From contig DASSIM010000128.1 in NCBI GenBank assembly GCA_035691865.1, positions 8,507-72,506 of the forward strand: 64,000 bases of DNA, in the 5' to 3' direction. Of this stretch, positions 9,031 to 17,298 are shown in pieces. The notes beneath the pieces were generated by a model. That model ran no database searches. It saw only the letters and a list, made by a program, of their open reading frames with translations, and was not told where the DNA came from. Position 1 is the first letter of the stretch; every line of letters begins with the position of its first letter. Source of the stretch: Nitrosopolaris sp035691865. Its GTDB lineage: Archaea > Thermoproteota > Nitrososphaeria > Nitrososphaerales > Nitrososphaeraceae. The position numbers were made by a program, and so were the translations under genes.

Positions 9031-9990
9031 TTGATAGAATCAGATTGTTCAGAACTGAAGTTTGCATTGAGGAAGTCAGTAGAGAGGAATCATTGCGATG
9101 CATTACTACTATCTGGGGGTCTAGACAGCAGTATTCTGGCCCATATCTTGAGACCGAAGCAAACTTTCACCGTTGCATGGAACAATCAGGCGCCAGATCT
9201 TCATTACGCCAGGATGGTTGCTCACAAATACAATACACGTCATACAGAATTAACCCTAAATAATACGAATAATGTCTTTCAGATCTTACGAGCGGTAATC
9301 CTAGGTTTAAAGACGTTTAGCCCCATCGCCGTTAGAAATTCATGTGTTGCTTACGCAGGGATATTGAACGCAAAAAAACATGGTTTCTCGGAAATTATGA
9401 CTGGTGACGGCGGCGACGAACTGTTTGCTGGTTACAATTATCTTAATCGATATTTTATGGATGTTGATATGCTGGAAATTGAGCTAAGGAGACTGTGGGA
9501 TATAATGCAATTTTCTTCAATAAGTCTCGCAAAATCACTAAACATTGAAGTCAAGACGCCTTTTCTGGATGTTGAATTTCTCTATTATGCCAAATCCATC
9601 TCTCCGGCAAAAAAAATAGGCGCGTTCTCAGGGAAGATGTGGGGTAAATTTATCCTAAGAAAGTGCTTTCTAGGAGCGCTAGGAGAACAGATAGTATGGA
9701 GACCGAAACTTGCCCAGCAGGAAGGAGCTGCCACTAACAATCTAAGACATTTTTTGGATACCCAGTTTAACGAAAGCGCATTTCGTTCAAGGGCAGAGCA
9801 GGCCCGAGCGGAGGGCGTCATTGTCAAGGATAAAGAGCATCTTTATTATTATGACGTTTTTAGAAGTTATTTTTGCCCCCCATACAAGGAGGATTGTTCT
9901 GACGCTCGATGCCCCGAATGTGGCGGCTGTGTATCAGCTAAAACCAATTACTGTAAAACCTGCGGGGCTTTCCCAATTGGCCCAAAGTAA
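9031..9990 (+). CDS. asparagine synthetase-like ATP-pyrophosphatase without glutaminase domain, C-terminal zinc ribbon
   Basis: The 319-residue protein corresponds only to the synthetase half of AsnB. The PP-loop LSGGLDSS is at 27-34, and GDGGDELFAGYNY and the SLNIEVKTPFLD region follow. The N-terminal class II glutamine amidotransferase domain is entirely absent. Instead, the last ~40 residues carry paired cysteines (CPECGGC and CKTCGAFP), a probable zinc ribbon. It could adenylate a carboxylate and use free ammonia or another amine donor; its substrate is unknown. TTG at 9031 is the likely start. It may be a transferase for a small molecule or a tRNA rather than free aspartate. Confidence 0.8.
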   Translation: MIESDCSELKFALRKSVERNHCDALLLSGGLDSSILAHILRPKQTFTVAWNNQAPDLHYARMVAHKYNTRHTELTLNNTNNVFQILRAVILGLKTFSPIAVRNSCVAYAGILNAKKHGFSEIMTGDGGDELFAGYNYLNRYFMDVDMLEIELRRLWDIMQFSSISLAKSLNIEVKTPFLDVEFLYYAKSISPAKKIGAFSGKMWGKFILRKCFLGALGEQIVWRPKLAQQEGAATNNLRHFLDTQFNESAFRSRAEQARAEGVIVKDKEHLYYYDVFRSYFCPPYKEDCSDARCPECGGCVSAKTNYCKTCGAFPIGPK

Positions 9991-10145
9991 ATATTGTGCT
10001 TGTATGGCCTGTGTATGTGTTTTCCTCATTAGATTGATATTTTTTTCTTGTGACCGCTGTTCGCAGTCGCCACGGTGACACATGGTTGATACACACGCGG
10101 ATTTTTAGTCTATCAATTATAGAATTGCCAGGTGCCAATACACAA

Positions 10146-10796
10146 ATGTCATTCGGTAACAAATGGATAAAACCACAGGGAGAAAGCGTCGGAAATAAAC
10201 TCCTCGAAGGCCTAAAGCCACAGCCACCACTTAAGCCGAGGATTGAAGAGGCGCAAAACAAATTACACCTTCAAATTTCGAAACTTGAATCTATATCATC
10301 AAAAATGCAGGAAAAGGATCAGCTGATCTTTAAACGCATTGTTCATTCTGTGCAAAACCATGACTCTCACTATGCTAGAGTATTGTCCAGCGAATTGTCC
10401 CAAGTACGGAAGATGAACAAGATGGTGACTTCAGCAAGATTAGCCCTCGAGCAAATACAGCTAAGATTGAATACGATTACTGAGTTGGGTGATGTGGTTG
10501 TGACCCTGAGTCCAGCGATGTCAGTAATTAAGGGAATCCAAGGGCGACTCTCATCGATGATGCCTGAGGCAGATCAATCATTAGGCCAGATCTCAGATTT
10601 ACTAGGTAATATAATGACGGACTCTGGACATATCCCAACTGCCGAGATAGCGTCTGGAGGCACAGGTCTGAACGAAGATGCAATGAAAATCATCGAAGAA
10701 GCAAGTGCAATCGTAGAGGAAAACATGAAGGAAAAGTTTCCAGACTTACCTACAAACGCGATGCAGACAAGAAAAACGGAAGCCTCACTTTTTTAG
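10146..10796 (+). CDS. ESCRT-III (Snf7/CdvB-family) protein
   Basis: From the ATG at 10146 this is a 216-residue helical protein with the Snf7-like plan: basic first helices (EGLKPQPPLKPRIEEAQNK), a long charged second segment with ISSKMQEKDQLIFKRIVHS, VRKMNKMVTSARLALEQIQLRLNTITELGDVV, and a C-terminal helix ending FPDLP. Proteins of this family polymerise on membrane during cell division in Thaumarchaeota. There is no C-terminal winged-helix extension of the CdvB type, so it is better viewed as a CdvB paralogue. The frame is open upstream to 10050, but that extension shows no family resemblance. No cdvA or cdvC lies nearby. Confidence 0.8.
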   Translation: MSFGNKWIKPQGESVGNKLLEGLKPQPPLKPRIEEAQNKLHLQISKLESISSKMQEKDQLIFKRIVHSVQNHDSHYARVLSSELSQVRKMNKMVTSARLALEQIQLRLNTITELGDVVVTLSPAMSVIKGIQGRLSSMMPEADQSLGQISDLLGNIMTDSGHIPTAEIASGGTGLNEDAMKIIEEASAIVEENMKEKFPDLPTNAMQTRKTEASLF

Positions 10797-10818
10797 AGTT
10801 CAAAAAGTCTCTCACCCT

Positions 10819-11223
10819 TCATTTATTAGTATGGGCTATTACCCTAATTTCTTTTTTAATCCGCGATATCGTAGGATAACTGTATCCTTTTTCGCGATAG
10901 GACCTTATCATTGCCTTCCAGTTGTTTAGCCGCCACCCCGCCTGGGTATTATTGAGCATAACAGTCTCTTTTTTTACTATGCTTTTGCGACCTGGCATAA
11001 GATATCCGCCCGTGAGTGCCCTTTCACGTTTGTAAGCAAATCGCAAGCCAAACAAAATCATATTTACAGAAAGCGACTCGAGGTAAGTCTGTACTTCCTT
11101 TTGTTGTGTTTTGGTTAGTTGCAGTCTAAATGTGAACAGCTTAGAATCCACAACATTAAAGACAAGCATCTCGTTAATATGTATTTCTAAACTCGAGTTT
11201 AGCAATATGTATCTTGCTAGCAT
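10819..11223 (-). CDS. hypothetical protein
   Basis: A 134-residue basic protein with ATG start. The N-terminal 60 residues are mixed beta and amphipathic, and the C terminus (NNWKAMIRSYREKGYSYPTISRIKKEIRVI) resembles a helix-turn-helix, so nucleic-acid binding is conceivable. It converges on the ESCRT-III gene (22-bp gap). I do not recognise the family. Confidence 0.55.
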   Translation of the reverse strand: MLARYILLNSSLEIHINEMLVFNVVDSKLFTFRLQLTKTQQKEVQTYLESLSVNMILFGLRFAYKRERALTGGYLMPGRKSIVKKETVMLNNTQAGWRLNNWKAMIRSYREKGYSYPTISRIKKEIRVIAHTNK

Positions 11224-11303
11224 CTAAAAGCGACCGCGAGTGTGATATTTCCAAAACGGAATATAACTCTCTAAATAGCTTGTGTTTGGGTATGAATCAT
11301 TAA

Positions 11304-12470
11304 TTAGATAATATTATTTTTTTTCCCAATGATCTCGAAGGAATCGGCCGCGACGAGTAGATCATCCTTAGTGTGCATGGCTGTGACCGTCAGCCTCAGT
11401 CGAGCCTTCCCTTTGCCCACAGTAGGGTACCTGATAGGCTGAACGAAAACACCATCGGCCAGCAATTCCTTTGAAATATCGAGGGCTAATTTTTCATCAC
11501 CAATCATCACAGGAATTATCTGGCTGGTGTTCTTGTTAATCGAAAAGCCTTGATCTGTCAACTTTTTTTTCAAGAATTCAACATTTCTAAATAGCTTGAG
11601 TTGCAGATTTCCTTTTTCTGCAAGCGGAATGGCTACGAGGGCTGCTGCAGACAAATGCTCTGGCAACGCGGAAGTATAAATGAATGGACGTGATTTATTC
11701 ATCAAAAGTTCTCTGACCAACATAGAGCCAGCGACGTATCCGCCAAAACATCCTAAACCCTTGCTCAAACTGCTGACGCTAACATCTATCATCTTTTTAA
11801 CATCAAAGTACGCAGGTACTCCAGAATAGGAGCCAGGTGAGCCAAATATAAAATCGCCATGAGCATCGTCAACTATCATCATAGCATTATGATCCTTTGC
11901 AAGGCAACATATCTGAACTAGCTCGGAAAAGTCTCCATCCATACTGAAAACACCTTCAGTAATGACAATTTTATCTCCAGAAGTTGAGCGTAGTTGGATC
12001 TGTAGATCTTCGAGATCGTTATGACGGAAAACCTTGATAGTTGCGTGACTCAGCTTACACGCATCTATTATGCTTGCATGGTTGAGTTCGTCGCTTATTA
12101 TCGTCGTACCCTTATTGGCGAGTGTGGTAATGACCCCTAGATTTGCCATATAGCCATTCGGATAAAGGAGCGATGATTCTGTATCTCTGTGTTTTGCGAT
12201 TTGCTCTTCGAGCTCTAGTAACTTTGGAGCATTTCCAGCTACTAATCTAGAACTGCACTGTGACATGTGACGTAACGAAAATCGAGCTTCTTGAAGTACC
12301 AACGGATTCGTAGATAATCCGAGATAATCATTTGAACATAAATGAATTCTTTCTTTGCCATTGACTAATGCTCTCGCTCCGTACACCTCGACCACATATG
12401 GTCTCCTATACAAGTTATTTTTTTTGAGCTCAGCTAGTTCAAGTTCGATGATCTTACGTGGATAGACCAA
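11304..12470 (-). CDS. bioF: 8-amino-7-oxononanoate synthase
   Basis: Condenses pimeloyl-CoA (or pimeloyl-ACP) with L-alanine, the first step of the shared biotin pathway. The 388 residues are typical. Alpha-oxoamine synthase motifs include HLCSNDYLGLSTNP, SRLVAGN, DELNHASIIDACKLS, VDDAHGDF, and the PLP lysine in SSLSKGLGCFGGYV. The start overlaps the end of bioB by 17 bp, so the two are translationally linked in the order bioB-bioF. Confidence 0.93.
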   Translation of the reverse strand: MVYPRKIIELELAELKKNNLYRRPYVVEVYGARALVNGKERIHLCSNDYLGLSTNPLVLQEARFSLRHMSQCSSRLVAGNAPKLLELEEQIAKHRDTESSLLYPNGYMANLGVITTLANKGTTIISDELNHASIIDACKLSHATIKVFRHNDLEDLQIQLRSTSGDKIVITEGVFSMDGDFSELVQICCLAKDHNAMMIVDDAHGDFIFGSPGSYSGVPAYFDVKKMIDVSVSSLSKGLGCFGGYVAGSMLVRELLMNKSRPFIYTSALPEHLSAAALVAIPLAEKGNLQLKLFRNVEFLKKKLTDQGFSINKNTSQIIPVMIGDEKLALDISKELLADGVFVQPIRYPTVGKGKARLRLTVTAMHTKDDLLVAADSFEIIGKKNNII

Positions 12471-13434
12471 TTTCGTGTATCATCTGCAAGTCTTTGTTCG
12501 CGCTATTTCCGTCGACCGTGAGATATCCACCGGTAATTATCCCGTTCGCGCCTGCTCTCAAAGCCAATCTACCATTATCCTTGAAGTGCAGCTCTCTTCC
12601 CCCGGCTACCTTCAAAATTGTCTTAGGCATCAAGAATCGCCAAACAGCAATTGTTCTTATAGCATCATCGGCAGGGATCTGAGGCATTTGCCATATAGGT
12701 GTTCCCGGCTGAGCAACTAAGATATTCACCGGAACCTCTTCTGGCTTCAGCGAGGCAATCGAAAATCCCAGTTCTAACCTCTGTTGAGGAGTTTCCCCCA
12801 TCCCGATGATTCCTCCGCAACATAGTTCCAGCCCCTCGTCTTTTACAATCTGAGCGGTCTTCATTCTGTCTTTGAAATCGTGTGTTTTACATATCTTCGA
12901 AAAGTAACTCTCGGCAGCCTCTAAATTATGATTGTATCGTTTCACGCCAAGAGATTTTAGTTTACCAGCCCTTAGATTTGTCATAAATCCAAGCGAGACG
13001 TTAACGTCAATGTTCACTTTGTCCTTTATTTCCGCAATTGTCTTGCAAATCTGTTGAAAATCTTTTTCTGGTGGCGTTCTATAAGCACAAACAAGACAAA
13101 AACTTGAAGCGCCGCTCTCTTTCGCTGACACTGCTCGTTGTAAGATTACTTCTGTGGACAAAAGTGGATACTTCTTTATCTTTGTATCATAAAACGATGA
13201 TTGTGAGCAAAAGGAGCAGCTCTCGGGGCAATTGCCGGACTTTGCATTTAGCAGCGTTTCGACATCTACTTTATTCGCACTAAATGTTCTTGTAATGATG
13301 TTCGCGCATTGGGTTAGGGTTCCAACATCAGTTGTGAAAAGTAATCGCTCTGCCTCTTTAAAGGAAACGTCTGAGCCAGCGAGGACGTTATTGGTCATAT
13401 CATGAATAAAGGCATGATCCTGCATAGAGTTCAA
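12454..13434 (-). CDS. bioB: biotin synthase
   Basis: Radical-SAM enzyme that inserts sulfur into dethiobiotin. The [4Fe-4S] site is C69-x3-C73-x2-C76 (CPESCSFC), followed by YNHNLEAAE and GMGETPQQRLEL. Of the auxiliary [2Fe-2S] ligands known from E. coli BioB, cysteines are seen in SFCLVCAYR and LCCGGIIG, and the arginine in VAGGRE. The position expected for the second cysteine (ACMTLG in E. coli) instead reads VNVSLG. The gene heads the bioB-bioF pair; 431 bp upstream separate it from a divergent recombinase gene. Confidence 0.93.
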   Translation of the reverse strand: MNSMQDHAFIHDMTNNVLAGSDVSFKEAERLLFTTDVGTLTQCANIITRTFSANKVDVETLLNAKSGNCPESCSFCSQSSFYDTKIKKYPLLSTEVILQRAVSAKESGASSFCLVCAYRTPPEKDFQQICKTIAEIKDKVNIDVNVSLGFMTNLRAGKLKSLGVKRYNHNLEAAESYFSKICKTHDFKDRMKTAQIVKDEGLELCCGGIIGMGETPQQRLELGFSIASLKPEEVPVNILVAQPGTPIWQMPQIPADDAIRTIAVWRFLMPKTILKVAGGRELHFKDNGRLALRAGANGIITGGYLTVDGNSANKDLQMIHEIGLST

Positions 13435-13865
13435 AATATATGGACCATAATTAACTTTTTGAATATTAGTAAATTATCTTTGCAAATAATGAAATATTGC
13501 AGAATTCGAGTATAGAAATGTGAGAAAGCAATTATACGCTTTTCATCTAGTGTCAAATGGCATAAAACCATGGGTGAGGCAGGCCTTCTATTGTATAAAG
13601 AGCACGAATAAGAGTAGATGTTGTCGGGAAAGAACGCAGTGGCTGTAATACCCGGGTATTACAGCTCATGCCGAATTTCGTCACTGATATACATCTTGCA
13701 GAATGTTCAGATACCGGTCCTTTTTTGGAGGGATTAAAAATACTCCCATTTTTTTACCTTCAATATTGTGTCCGCCTGAATTTCGGAAGTACGGGCCTTT
13801 TTATACTTATTATCGCACTTTATTGACAACAGTATAGTTAAGGGTAAATTAACTGGTCCTTACTT
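13435..13865. promoter_or_regulatory. divergent intergenic region between bioB and recombinase
   Basis: A 431-bp non-coding spacer from which bioB (leftward) and the serine recombinase gene (rightward) are read. It contains one perfect 24-bp palindrome and AT-rich stretches near both starts (for example around 13440-13500 and 13795-13850) that could hold archaeal TATA elements. No open frame of useful length is seen. Confidence 0.6.
13642..13665. promoter_or_regulatory. 24-bp perfect palindrome, candidate operator or recombination site
   Basis: The half-site GCTGTAATACCC is followed immediately by its exact reverse complement, centred on a CG step at 13653/13654. Bases beyond both ends do not match. 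It lies about 208 bp upstream of the bioB start and 200 bp upstream of the recombinase start. A symmetric site of this length suits a dimeric DNA-binding protein, either a biotin regulator or the adjacent serine recombinase. Confidence 0.55.
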
Positions 13866-14516
13866 GTGAAATGTGCTTTTGGATACTTGAGGGTAAGTAC
13901 CGAAGAACAGACGATTATGAATCAAAAAATGGTGCTTCAACAGTGGGCAGATGAACGTGGCTATCAGGTAATTGACTTCTTCGAAGATTCGGCGGTTAGT
14001 GGGAAAATACCAGCCGTAAAAAGAAAGGCATTTCAAGAGCTGTTAGACCTTGTGAGGATTGAACCGATAGATGCCATATTGGTATATGAGCTTTCACGTG
14101 TTGGCAGAACTTTTTGGGACACCCTTGATGCAATAAAGGCAATTGAAGAATATGCACCGTTGATTTCGTGTTCGCCAAGAGAGTCTTTTTTGCAAAACAC
14201 CGAACCGAGTGTAAGAAGCCTGATGATCGGTATACTTACTTGGGTAGCAGAGAGAGAGCGGGAGATGTTAGTACAGCGAACTAAGGATGGTATGGCCAGA
14301 GCGAAGGCTTTGGGAAAAGCAATAGGAAGACCACACAAAGCGCTTGATAAAGACCATTTGATTAAGTTGCTATCTGCTAATACCCCTCGATCAAAAATAG
14401 CAAAATCACTTGGGGTTTCGAAAGCGACGCTTTACAAAGAGCTACGAGAATTGACTATTTGCTCTCCCGTTCAATCATCTGCAAAAGGCGAAGATGGACA
14501 TCTAGCAGAGTCTTAA
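13866..14516 (+). CDS. serine site-specific recombinase (resolvase/invertase family)
   Basis: The 216-residue protein is a small serine recombinase. The N-terminal catalytic domain has GYLRVSTEEQ with nucleophile S11, ILVYELSRVGRT (about 77-88), and the long E-helix ERERE.LVQRTKDGMARAKALGK. GRP is followed by a C-terminal helix-turn-helix (RSKIAKSLGVSKATLYKELREL). The start is GTG at 13866. The last 62 bp overlap the 3' end of convergent bioA, so its final ~20 residues are encoded antisense to bioA. No other mobile-element gene or terminal repeat is visible. It could invert or resolve DNA, or be a domesticated chromosomal recombinase. Confidence 0.88.
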   Translation: MKCAFGYLRVSTEEQTIMNQKMVLQQWADERGYQVIDFFEDSAVSGKIPAVKRKAFQELLDLVRIEPIDAILVYELSRVGRTFWDTLDAIKAIEEYAPLISCSPRESFLQNTEPSVRSLMIGILTWVAEREREMLVQRTKDGMARAKALGKAIGRPHKALDKDHLIKLLSANTPRSKIAKSLGVSKATLYKELRELTICSPVQSSAKGEDGHLAES

Positions 14517-15795
14517 GATCTCTCCTTGGAATCGCCAACGGTGGTATCACAATCATGGTGTTGGCCAGCGACCTGAGAAATACACCCATTTTCATGGATT
14601 CACGCATAATAAAGTACTGTATTGGTTCTTTATTTTGCATGTAGTTTATGGGCTTATTGTTCTTGTAAAGCTCAAATGCTGCAAGTAGCCCCTTATGTCT
14701 CAAACTTGACACGATTGGTGACGTTGACACTTCTTCGAGCCGCCGCCCAATGTATTGGCTGTTCTCTCTAATTTTCTGCAACAAGTTGTGTCTTTTATAT
14801 AAGTCAAGATTTGCTATCGCGGCAGCGCAAGCGATCGGGTGGCCTGTAAAAGTATGCCCATGATTTAACTGCTTGCGCTCAGAATAATTCCCAAGAAATG
14901 CATTGTAAATGTCTTCTGTGGTAAGAGTCACGGCGAGAGGGCTATATCCTGCGGTCAAGGCTTTGCCGAAGCAAACTATGTCTGGACTAGACCGTTGTGC
15001 TAAATATTCAATCATATTTCCGAGTCTACCAAATCCCGTGGCAATTTCATCTACGATCAGAAGTAGATCATGTTTCTTACATAGGTCAGAAACTTTTTGC
15101 TGATAACCTTTTTCGAAGATTATCCCTCCCCCAGCTATTTGTGCGCCACTCTCCATGACAAGGGCGGCGCAGCGATAGCCGTATTTCACGATAATATGCT
15201 CGGTTTGTTCAATACATCTATCTACAATGTCCTCTATGCTTTTTGCGGATGAGCCATTCTCCCACGGACTTGGCGCTCTGTATACTTTCGCCAGAATGGG
15301 CTTGTAAGCGCGAAAATACTTGGCCAGGTATCCTAAAGACATTGCACCCAATGTGTCACCATGATAAGCATGCTCGAGGCCAATGAAGTGTGTTTTTTTT
15401 GGCTTACCTTTGTTACGCCAATACTGAACTGCCATCTTCATTGCCACTTCGAGAGCCGTGGAACCGTTGTCAGAATAAAAAACACTCTGCATCCCACGAG
15501 CGAGGTTTAACAGCTTTTCAGCTAGAGTTATTGAAGGAGCGTTGGCTAGTCCGAAGAGTGTTGAGTGTTGAAGAGTTTGGATCTGCTCCGACATCTTGCT
15601 GACGATCTCGTTCCTACCATGTCCCCAGACATTGCACCACATGCTGGCTATCCCATCTAGGTACCTCCTTCCCTCGTTATCAATCAAATAGAATCCCTTT
15701 CCCCCTATGATCACTCTATTGTCCCATTTTTTCCAGTCTTTCATTTGTGTATAGGGATGCCAGATGTACCGCTTATCGGCATGAGCGAGTCGCAT
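14455..15795 (-). CDS. bioA: adenosylmethionine--8-amino-7-oxononanoate aminotransferase
   Basis: PLP aminotransferase that makes 7,8-diaminononanoate using S-adenosylmethionine as amino donor. Characteristic are the N-terminal HPYTQMKDW (BioA-type substrate site), SMWCNVWGHGR, YSDNGSTALEVAMKMA, HAYHGDTLGAMSLG, LIVDEIATGFGR and the PLP lysine in FGKALTAGYSPLA. The length of 446 is normal. It is separated from divergent bioD by only 40 bp, which must contain both promoters, and its 3' end overlaps the recombinase gene. Confidence 0.93.
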   Translation of the reverse strand: MRLAHADKRYIWHPYTQMKDWKKWDNRVIIGGKGFYLIDNEGRRYLDGIASMWCNVWGHGRNEIVSKMSEQIQTLQHSTLFGLANAPSITLAEKLLNLARGMQSVFYSDNGSTALEVAMKMAVQYWRNKGKPKKTHFIGLEHAYHGDTLGAMSLGYLAKYFRAYKPILAKVYRAPSPWENGSSAKSIEDIVDRCIEQTEHIIVKYGYRCAALVMESGAQIAGGGIIFEKGYQQKVSDLCKKHDLLLIVDEIATGFGRLGNMIEYLAQRSSPDIVCFGKALTAGYSPLAVTLTTEDIYNAFLGNYSERKQLNHGHTFTGHPIACAAAIANLDLYKRHNLLQKIRENSQYIGRRLEEVSTSPIVSSLRHKGLLAAFELYKNNKPINYMQNKEPIQYFIMRESMKMGVFLRSLANTMIVIPPLAIPRRDLKTLLDVHLRLLQMIERESK

Positions 15796-15835
15796 TTCAA
15801 TTAAATGGTACTCCTATTGTTCTAATAGTATTTCC

Positions 15836-16564
15836 ATGCGGGGCCTACTTATTACTGGGACAGACACAGGCGTTGGGAAAACTTTGATAGCAGCTGCCCT
15901 GGTGCGCACTCTTCGCGCAAGGGGTATTGATGTAGGCATAATGAAACCTTTCGCAGCTTCAAAAGGGATATTTTCAAAGAAGTACAGATCAAAGGACACT
16001 GCAATATTGGCTAAAGCAGCCCATGCAAAAGAGACAGACGGAGAGATGAATCCTTTTTTTTATTCCGTGCCAGCAGCGCCTTATGTTGCATCAGTGGTCA
16101 CAAAACAGACAGAAGTTAAGATGTCTGCCGCTCTCGATGCCTTCCGGAATCTTGCTATCAAGCATGATATCGTGATAGTTGAAGGGATCGGAGGCTTAAT
16201 GGTTCCACTGACAGAAAAGGAAACATTTGCTGACTTTGTGAAAAATCTTGACGTGCCCACTATCATCGTCGCCAGGTCTAGCCTAGGTACACTCAACCAA
16301 ATACTTCTTACGGTTAACACTTCACAAGCTTATGGTTTAGATGTTTTGGGTTTGGTTATGAATAAATTCCCTCAAAAAGCTACAGCGGTAGATAAACAAT
16401 TACTAGCTGCAGTCAAAAAGTTAGCCGGGGTTGAAGTGCTCTGTGTTATCCCGAGAATTGTCAAGCTCACAAATAGATGCTCCAAAATAGACAAGATCGT
16501 TGTTGATAATATCTTGCCCAGATTGCATATTGATACTTTTGAATCTGATCTTAATCAGAATTGA
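15836..16564 (+). CDS. bioD: dethiobiotin synthetase
   Basis: ATP-dependent carboxylase that closes the ureido ring of dethiobiotin. The P-loop GTDTGVGKT sits near residues 7-15, followed by MKPFAA, EGIGGLMVPL (the second conserved nucleotide/substrate segment) and VARSSLGTLNQILLT. The length of 242 is slightly long, with a variable C terminus. It is transcribed divergently from bioA across 40 bp, completing bioB, F, A and D in this locus. Confidence 0.92.
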   Translation: MRGLLITGTDTGVGKTLIAAALVRTLRARGIDVGIMKPFAASKGIFSKKYRSKDTAILAKAAHAKETDGEMNPFFYSVPAAPYVASVVTKQTEVKMSAALDAFRNLAIKHDIVIVEGIGGLMVPLTEKETFADFVKNLDVPTIIVARSSLGTLNQILLTVNTSQAYGLDVLGLVMNKFPQKATAVDKQLLAAVKKLAGVEVLCVIPRIVKLTNRCSKIDKIVVDNILPRLHIDTFESDLNQN

Positions 16565-16693
16565 ATTGGGCAAGCAACGAGAACCAGAACCTTCCAGTAG
16601 GGATATTCCTAGATGTGAATCGAATTAGGGGTTTAACATTGATTTATGCCTAAGTTCGCAAGTGTTTTGGTGAGATCGACAGAAATCCTATGA

Positions 16694-17212
16694 GTGGCCA
16701 GATTGGGATTTGGAGAAATCTGTCTGCAAGGTCCTGAAAAACTGAGTATCAAAATAGGTTTATTATATGTCACTTCTGGAACTATTATTATGATAACAAT
16801 CAAAGTGGCAACTGGATTGCTGGTGGCCTCTTTAATTTTACTGATAATATACGGCGCTGATGTCGCACTATCCTCCATCGGAGTCGGGACGCCTAGTCAC
16901 TCGGGATTCTTGCCCGTCAATAAGGCTGCAAGGGGTGCTGTCTTCGGCGGAGGTGCTATAACGATGTCTATAATCGGCTTCGTTATAACAAGGGGCGAGC
17001 CATCTCAAGTGATCTCCATGCTTCTCATAATTAACGGCGGTATCATCATTGCTGGTATGATAATATTGATCATCGTTAGTTCAGGAATCACGAGAAATGG
17101 AACAATCACCATTGGTTCTACCATCGGTACGGGTATAGTTTTGGTAGGTCTAGGCATTGTGAAAGTCAGGTTGGATAGGGCTTTGGTCGAGAGAAATCAG
17201 ACCCAAAAGTAA
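16694..17212 (+). CDS. hypothetical integral membrane protein
   Basis: The 172-codon frame encodes four strongly hydrophobic segments in the part after the ATG at 16790: VATGLLVASLILLIIYGADV, AITMSIIGFVI, MLLIINGGIIIAGMIILIIVSS, and TIGTGIVLVGLGIVKV. The stretch before 16790 is less convincing and the ATG there (MITIKVATG) is my preferred start. It ends in a charged tail. No enzyme motif is seen. It lies between bioD and a nucleotidyltransferase operon on the same strand. Confidence 0.65.
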   Translation: MARLGFGEICLQGPEKLSIKIGLLYVTSGTIIMITIKVATGLLVASLILLIIYGADVALSSIGVGTPSHSGFLPVNKAARGAVFGGGAITMSIIGFVITRGEPSQVISMLLIINGGIIIAGMIILIIVSSGITRNGTITIGSTIGTGIVLVGLGIVKVRLDRALVERNQTQK

Positions 17213-17298
17213 TTTTAGCATTCTTGTTTTAAGGTCGCTTGCTAAAGTGATGGTTGTTCTGCATACTCTTTTATACAAAACAATATGACAGCCAAACG

